Assembly (NCBI GenBank): GCA_029239415.1
Contig: JAQZAY010000001.1
Coordinates: 1-49,440 of the forward strand
From: Pseudomonas sp.
GTDB taxonomy: Bacteria > Pseudomonadota > Gammaproteobacteria > Pseudomonadales > Pseudomonadaceae
Length of the DNA: 49,440 nt
Direction: 5' to 3'
Both the position numbers and the translations under genes were made by a program. The notes under the pieces are model-generated. The model made no database searches and had not been told where the DNA came from. It saw only the letters and a list, made by a program, of their open reading frames with translations. Positions 45,364-49,440 of the stretch are shown piece by piece. How positions within the stretch are numbered: position 1 is the first letter of the stretch; each line of letters begins with the position of its first letter.

Positions 45364-46890
45364 GTGTCCCAGCCTACTTCGTCCCTGCCGCCCGTTGCCG
45401 ACTGCTATGACCTTGCCGTGATCGGCGGGGGGATCAATGGCGTGGGCATTGCCGCTGACGCAGCCGGGCGCGGCTTGTCAGTGTTCCTGTGCGAAAAGGA
45501 TGACCTCGCCAGTCACACTTCCTCGGCCAGCAGCAAGCTGATCCACGGCGGCCTCCGCTACCTGGAACACTACGAATTTCGCCTGGTACGCGAAGCGCTG
45601 GCCGAGCGCGAGGTGTTGCTGGCAAAGGCCCCCCACATCGTCAAACCGATGCGCTTCGTGCTGCCCCACCGCCCGCACCTGCGTCCGGGCTGGATGATCC
45701 GGGCCGGCCTGTTCCTTTACGACCACCTGGGCAAGCGCAAGCAGCTTGGTGCCTCGCGCAGCTTGCGCTTCGGCCCGGGCAATCCGCTCAAGCCGGCCAT
45801 CACCCATGGCTTCGAATACGCGGACTGCGCCGTGGACGACGCCCGCCTGGTGGTGCTCAACGCCATGGCCGCCCGCGAACACGGAGCGCATGTTCGTACC
45901 CGCACCCGTTGCCTGAGCGCCAGGCGCGTCGATGGCCTGTGGCTGGTCGAGCTCGAGCATGCCGACGGTAGCCGCCAGAGCATTCGTGCCCGCGCGCTGG
46001 TCAATGCCGCCGGTCCCTGGGTTGCCAGCTTCATCAAGGATGACCTGCAGCTCGATGCACCCTACGGCATCCGCCTGATCCAGGGCAGCCACCTGATCGT
46101 GCCGCGCCTGTACGAAGGCGAACATGCCTATATCCTGCAGAACGCGGACCAGCGCATCGTATTCGCGATCCCCTACCTCGATCGTTTCACCCTGATCGGC
46201 ACCACGGATCGCGAATACACCGGTGACCCGGCCAAGGTCGCCATCACCGACGTCGAGACCGACTACATCCTCAACGTGGTCAACGAGCACTTCAACCACC
46301 AGATCAGCCGCAGCGACATCCTGCACACCTATTCCGGCGTGCGCCCCCTGTGCAACGATGAATCGGACAATCCCTCGGCCGTGACCCGCGACTACACCCT
46401 CGCGCTGTCGGCCACCCAGGGCCAGGCGCCGTTGCTGTCGGTGTTCGGCGGCAAGCTGACCACCTATCGCAAGCTGGCCGAATCGGCGATGGCCGAGCTC
46501 AAGCCGTTCTTCACCCAGATGCGCGGCAGCTGGACCGCCAGCGCGCCACTGCCAGGCGGCGAGCAGATGACCAGCGTGCAAGCACTGGTCGACGCCATTC
46601 TCGTGCGCTGCGGCTGGTTGCCGGTCGATATCGCACGGCGCTGGGCGCAGACCTACGGCAGCCGCGTGTGGAAGCTGCTCGAAGGCGTGCAGGGTCCGGA
46701 TGACCTGGGTCAGGCGATTGGCGGTGGGCTGTTCACCCGCGAGGTGGACTACCTGCGCGAGCAGGAGTGGGCAGTCGATGCCGACGATATCCTGTGGCGC
46801 CGCAGCAAACTCGGGTTGTTCATGAGCGAGGCCGAGAAGCAGGCATTGCGCAATTACCTGCAGCAGCTGGAACGCCAAAAGGCAGCCTGA
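45364..46890 (+). CDS. glpD: aerobic glycerol-3-phosphate dehydrogenase
   Basis: 508 aa. A membrane-associated flavoenzyme that oxidises glycerol 3-phosphate to dihydroxyacetone phosphate and reduces quinone. The FAD-binding fold is DLAVIGGGINGVGIAADAAG followed by a basic residue pattern; SSKLIHGGLRYLE and FGGKLTTYRKLAE are family signatures. I chose GTG at 45364 because AGGAGG (45351-45356) lies 7 bases upstream and the protein then begins MSQPTSSLPPVADCYDL. In-frame ATGs at 45322 and 45325 overlap the GlpR operator and lack a ribosome site. It is transcribed separately from glpR (181 bp gap). Confidence 0.96.
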   Translation: MSQPTSSLPPVADCYDLAVIGGGINGVGIAADAAGRGLSVFLCEKDDLASHTSSASSKLIHGGLRYLEHYEFRLVREALAEREVLLAKAPHIVKPMRFVLPHRPHLRPGWMIRAGLFLYDHLGKRKQLGASRSLRFGPGNPLKPAITHGFEYADCAVDDARLVVLNAMAAREHGAHVRTRTRCLSARRVDGLWLVELEHADGSRQSIRARALVNAAGPWVASFIKDDLQLDAPYGIRLIQGSHLIVPRLYEGEHAYILQNADQRIVFAIPYLDRFTLIGTTDREYTGDPAKVAITDVETDYILNVVNEHFNHQISRSDILHTYSGVRPLCNDESDNPSAVTRDYTLALSATQGQAPLLSVFGGKLTTYRKLAESAMAELKPFFTQMRGSWTASAPLPGGEQMTSVQALVDAILVRCGWLPVDIARRWAQTYGSRVWKLLEGVQGPDDLGQAIGGGLFTREVDYLREQEWAVDADDILWRRSKLGLFMSEAEKQALRNYLQQLERQKAA

Positions 46891-46934
46891 GCCTGGCGCC
46901 AACGTCCTTTTGCCTATCGCAGCCTGGGAATCCA

Positions 46935-46979
46935 TTCGGATTCCCGGATGGCTACTGGCCATCCGTTCGGAATCCCGGA
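46935..46979 (+). promoter_or_regulatory. two AauR-like upstream activating sites
   Basis: TTCGG-ATTC-CCGGA (46935-46948) and TTCGG-AATC-CCGGA (46966-46979) each differ at one base from TTCGGNNNNCCGAA, the motif I recall for the P. putida activator AauR. They lie 31 bp apart (about three helical turns) and ~100-150 bp upstream of a sigma-54 promoter, the right place for an enhancer-binding protein. The same segment also forms short hairpins (GGGAATCC/GGATTCCC; GGATGGC/GCCATCC) that may terminate glpD. Confidence 0.6.
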
Positions 46980-47055
46980 CGAAAATGCCCCTCACAAAAC
47001 CTTCATAAAATCTTGATCCCCAGCCTTTACGCAGCGTTATGATCGATGCCAGAGC

Positions 47056-47072
47056 TTGGCACGAGTCATGCT
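47056..47072 (+). promoter_or_regulatory. sigma-54 promoter of aatJ
   Basis: TTGGCACG-N4-ATGCT matches the sigma-54 consensus TTGGCACG-N4-TTGCT with one mismatch; the invariant GG (47058-47059) and GC (47070-47071) are exactly 10 bp apart. Transcription would begin near 47083, ~90 nt before the aatJ ATG. Confidence 0.75.
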
Positions 47073-47149
47073 CTACACTCTGTACCCGAATACACCGCCG
47101 CTTCAGGCTGTGTTCGTTGAACGAAAGAGTCCGCCAACGGCTCCATAAA

Positions 47150-47157
47150 AAAAACAA
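47150..47157 (+). promoter_or_regulatory. Hfq/Crc-type A-rich motif before aatJ
   Basis: AAAAACAA fits AAnAAnAA and sits in an A-rich run 17 nt before the ATG, next to the ribosome site. It is a candidate for catabolite repression control of aatJ translation. Confidence 0.4.
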
Positions 47158-47174
47158 ACGTCGAGGAAAATTTG

Positions 47175-48089
47175 ATGCGTATCGTTCGTCACCTGTTGGG
47201 CGCCGCCATCGCGGCTGCCATCATCAGTTCGCCAGCCATGGCCGAAGAGCTGACCGGCACCCTCAAGAAGGTCAAGGATTCGGGCACCATTACCCTGGGC
47301 CACCGTGACTCTTCCATTCCGTTTTCCTACATCGCCGACGCCTCGGGCAAGCCCGTGGGCTATTCCCACGACATCCAGGTCGCTATCGTCGAACACTTGA
47401 AGAAACAGCTCGACACACCCGATCTCAAGGTTCGCTACAACCTGGTCACCTCGCAGACGCGCATCCCGCTGGTGCAGAACGGCACCGTCGACGTCGAGTG
47501 TGGCTCGACCACCAACAACGTCGAGCGCCAGCAGCAGGTCGACTTCTCGGTGGGCATCTTCGAGGTCGGCACCCGCCTGCTGGCCAAGAAGGACTCCAAG
47601 TACAAGGACTTCCCGGACCTGGCCGGCAAGAACGTGGTGACCACCGCCGGCACCACGTCCGAGCGCCTGCTCAAGGCCATGAACGCCGACAAGCAGATGA
47701 AGATGAACGTGATTTCGGCCAAGGACCACGGCGAGTCGTTCCAGATGCTCGAGTCGGGCCGCGCCGTGGCGTTCATGATGGACGACGCCCTGCTCGCCGG
47801 CGAGATGGCCAAGGCCAAGAAGCCGACCGACTGGGAAGTGACCGGCACCCCGCAGTCCTACGAGATCTACGGCTGCATGGTGCGCAAGGGCGATGCACCG
47901 TTCAAGAAAGCGGTCGATGACGCCATCGTCGCGTTGTACAAGTCGGGCGAGATCAACAAGATCTACGCCAAGTGGTTCACCCAGCCCGTGCCGCCAAAGG
48001 GCCTGAACCTCAACTTCCCGATGAGCGACGAGCTCAAGGAACTGATCGCCAACCCCACCGACAAAGCGGCAGACGAAAAGAAGTCCTGA
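47175..48089 (+). CDS. aatJ: glutamate/aspartate ABC transporter, periplasmic binding protein
   Basis: 304 aa. MRIVRHLLGAAIAAAIISSPAMA is a Sec signal peptide with AMA cleavage. The rest is a cluster 3 solute-binding protein with GTITLGHRDSSIPFSY, VECGSTTNNVERQQQVDFS and an AGTTSERLLKAMN hinge, very like GltI/AatJ (PP_1071 in P. putida). It binds acidic amino acids for import. GAGGA lies 7 bases before the ATG; a TTG one codon earlier is less likely. It is preceded by a sigma-54 promoter and AauR-like sites, and separated from aatQ by a strong hairpin. Confidence 0.94.
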   Translation: MRIVRHLLGAAIAAAIISSPAMAEELTGTLKKVKDSGTITLGHRDSSIPFSYIADASGKPVGYSHDIQVAIVEHLKKQLDTPDLKVRYNLVTSQTRIPLVQNGTVDVECGSTTNNVERQQQVDFSVGIFEVGTRLLAKKDSKYKDFPDLAGKNVVTTAGTTSERLLKAMNADKQMKMNVISAKDHGESFQMLESGRAVAFMMDDALLAGEMAKAKKPTDWEVTGTPQSYEIYGCMVRKGDAPFKKAVDDAIVALYKSGEINKIYAKWFTQPVPPKGLNLNFPMSDELKELIANPTDKAADEKKS

Positions 48090-48117
48090 CCCGCAGCCTC
48101 GTTAGTGTCTAACCTTT

Positions 48118-48146
48118 CATCCGAGGGCGGCTACCGCCCTCGGATG
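48118..48146. other. strong hairpin between aatJ and aatQ
   Basis: CATCCGAGGGCGG-CTA-CCGCCCTCGGATG is a perfect 13-bp stem with a 3-base loop and no T tract. Such elements in ABC operons stabilise the binding-protein mRNA and allow limited read-through into permease genes. Confidence 0.7.
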
Positions 48147-48184
48147 CTCGAAGGTGCCCGTGAAACAACTGAGGGGAAATCCCG

Positions 48185-48931
48185 ATGAATTACAACTGGG
48201 ACTGGGGCGTGTTCTTCAAGTCCACCGGCGTGGGCAGCGAAACGTACCTGGACTGGTATGTCACTGGCCTGGGCTGGACCATCGCCATTGCCATCTGCGC
48301 CTGGATCATTGCCCTGCTGCTGGGCTCGCTGCTGGGGGTCATGCGCACCGTGCCGAACCGCCTGGTGTCGGGAATCGCCACTGCCTATGTCGAGCTGTTC
48401 CGCAACGTGCCGCTGCTGGTGCAGCTGTTCATCTGGTACTTCCTGGTACCCGACCTGTTGCCCGAGGGCCTGCAGGAATGGTTCAAGCAAGACCTCAACC
48501 CGACCACCTCGGCGCTGATCAGCGTCGTCGTCTGCCTGGGACTGTTCACTGCAGCCCGTGTCTGCGAACAGGTCCGCACCGGCATCCAGGCGCTGCCCCG
48601 GGGCCAGGAGTCCGCAGCCCGGGCGATGGGCTTCAGCCTGTCGCAGATCTACACCAACGTGCTGCTGCCGCAAGCCTACCGGATCATCATTCCGCCGCTG
48701 ACCTCGGAATTTCTCAACGTCTTCAAGAACTCCTCGGTCGCCTCCCTGATCGGCCTGATGGAGCTGCTGGCCCAGACCAAGCAGACTGCCGAATTTTCCG
48801 CCAACCTGTTCGAGGCCTTCACCCTGGCCACGCTGATCTACTTCACCCTGAACATGGGCCTGATGCTGTTCATGCGTGTGGTCGAGAAGAAGGTCGCGGT
48901 CCCGGGCCTGATTTCCGTGGGAGGTAAATGA
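48185..48931 (+). CDS. aatQ: glutamate/aspartate ABC transporter permease
   Basis: 248 aa, inner membrane. A His/Glu/Gln-type amino acid permease (GltJ family) with several hydrophobic segments and the EAA-loop region ARAMGFSLSQIYTNVLLPQA that contacts the ATPase. VELFRNVPLLVQLFIWYF is a family hallmark. GAGGGG precedes the ATG. Its stop overlaps the start region of the next permease gene, so the two are coupled. Confidence 0.94.
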   Translation: MNYNWDWGVFFKSTGVGSETYLDWYVTGLGWTIAIAICAWIIALLLGSLLGVMRTVPNRLVSGIATAYVELFRNVPLLVQLFIWYFLVPDLLPEGLQEWFKQDLNPTTSALISVVVCLGLFTAARVCEQVRTGIQALPRGQESAARAMGFSLSQIYTNVLLPQAYRIIIPPLTSEFLNVFKNSSVASLIGLMELLAQTKQTAEFSANLFEAFTLATLIYFTLNMGLMLFMRVVEKKVAVPGLISVGGK

Positions 48932-49440
48932 TGGAAATGGACTTCACGGGCATCATCCCTGCGCTCCCTGCGTTGTGGAACGGCATGGTGATGACCCTGC
49001 AGCTGATGGTGATGGGCGTGGTGGGGGGCATCGTGCTGGGCACCATCCTGGCCTTGATGCGCCTGTCGTCGAGCAGGCTGATGTCGAACATCGCTGGCGC
49101 CTACGTCAATTACTTCCGTTCGATTCCCTTGCTGCTGGTCATCACCTGGTTCTACCTGGCGGTGCCGTTCGTGCTGCGCTGGATCACCGGCGAAGACACG
49201 CCGGTGGGCGCGTTCACCTCGTGCGTGGTCGCGTTCATGATGTTCGAGGCCGCGTACTTCTGCGAGATCGTCCGTGCGGGCGTGCAGGCGATCTCCAAGG
49301 GCCAGATGGGCGCCGCGCAGGCCCTGGGCATGACCTATGGGCAGACCATGCGCCTGATCATCCTGCCCCAGGCGTTTCGCAAGATGACCCCGCTGCTGCT
49401 GCAGCAGAGCATCATCCTGTTCCAGGACACCTCGCTGGTC
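48931..49440 (+). CDS. aatM: glutamate/aspartate ABC transporter permease, 3' truncated by window end
   Basis: 170 codons are visible and the frame is open to the last base. VNYFRSIPLLLVITWFYLAVPFV and AAQALGMTYGQTMRLIILPQAF are the permease signature and EAA loop of the GltK/AatM partner of AatQ. ATGs at 48928, 48931 and 48937 are in frame; GGGAGG (48919-48924) favours 48931. The ATPase gene (aatP) should follow outside the window. Confidence 0.93.
   Translation, partial: MEMDFTGIIPALPALWNGMVMTLQLMVMGVVGGIVLGTILALMRLSSSRLMSNIAGAYVNYFRSIPLLLVITWFYLAVPFVLRWITGEDTPVGAFTSCVVAFMMFEAAYFCEIVRAGVQAISKGQMGAAQALGMTYGQTMRLIILPQAFRKMTPLLLQQSIILFQDTSLV

Noticed and set aside
45478..47157. A 559-codon minus-strand frame opposite glpD that runs through the aatJ promoter
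   Set aside because: It crosses a sigma-54 promoter and the glpD coding region and resembles no protein family.

Overview
The window is a gene-dense (about 63-65% GC by eye), almost entirely chromosomal stretch that looks like a Pseudomonas of the P. putida group. The evidence is gene content and order: glpFKRD beside an aat/glt acidic amino acid transporter, then ybaK-argF-grxD-bfr-bfd-rnt-pyrC-motY-argG-nth-metG-apbC-dcd, the acyl-homoserine lactone acylase quiP, and a ligase-associated DNA repair cluster. This follows the order I remember around P. putida KT2440 PP_1068 to PP_1120, in the opposite orientation. I see no insertion sequence, prophage, CRISPR array, rRNA or tRNA.

Layout. 1-10.9 kb: the end of a flavoprotein, a SlyB-like lipoprotein, pdxH, an OmpA-type lipoprotein with a histone-H1-like tail, a serine hydrolase, a secreted clan GH-A glycosidase, dinG, two small membrane proteins and a second OmpA-type lipoprotein. 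11.0-12.7 kb: a tight plus-strand operon that includes two SEC-C metal-binding proteins. 12.9-22.5 kb: quiP, then an MBL-fold exonuclease, an ATP-dependent DNA ligase, an M14-type deacylase, an Lhr-Core helicase and the metallophosphoesterase PdeM. 22.5-34.1 kb: housekeeping genes for nucleotides (dcd, pyrC), Fe-S assembly (apbC), translation (metG), repair (nth), arginine (argG), the flagellar stator (motY) and RNA processing (rnt), with an orphan response regulator and a cold-shock protein. 34.2-37.8 kb: iron storage (bfd, bfr), grxD and a molybdopterin oxidoreductase. 38.2-41.6 kb: argF overlapping an orphan ABC ATPase, a PhzF-like enzyme and YbaK. 41.9-46.9 kb: the glycerol regulon glpF-glpK-glpR-glpD. 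47.2 kb to the end: aatJ-aatQ-aatM, cut by the window edge.

How the genes work together. Glycerol enters through GlpF, is phosphorylated by GlpK and oxidised by GlpD, under GlpR, for which a near-perfect operator lies before glpD. The aat genes have a clear sigma-54 promoter with two upstream sites resembling the AauR box. Bfd reduces heme-bacterioferritin to release stored iron, and a Fur-like site covers the bfd promoter. Exonuclease, ligase, helicase and PdeM form a known repair cassette; an unexplained M14 enzyme sits inside it. ArgR-type sites precede both argG and argF.

I did not find a clearly new system. The leads most worth a second look are the M14 gene inside the repair cassette, the His-rich/SEC-C operon, the substituted pore motif in GlpF (SPA for NPA), the histone-like tail on an OmpA lipoprotein, and several well-formed regulatory sites.
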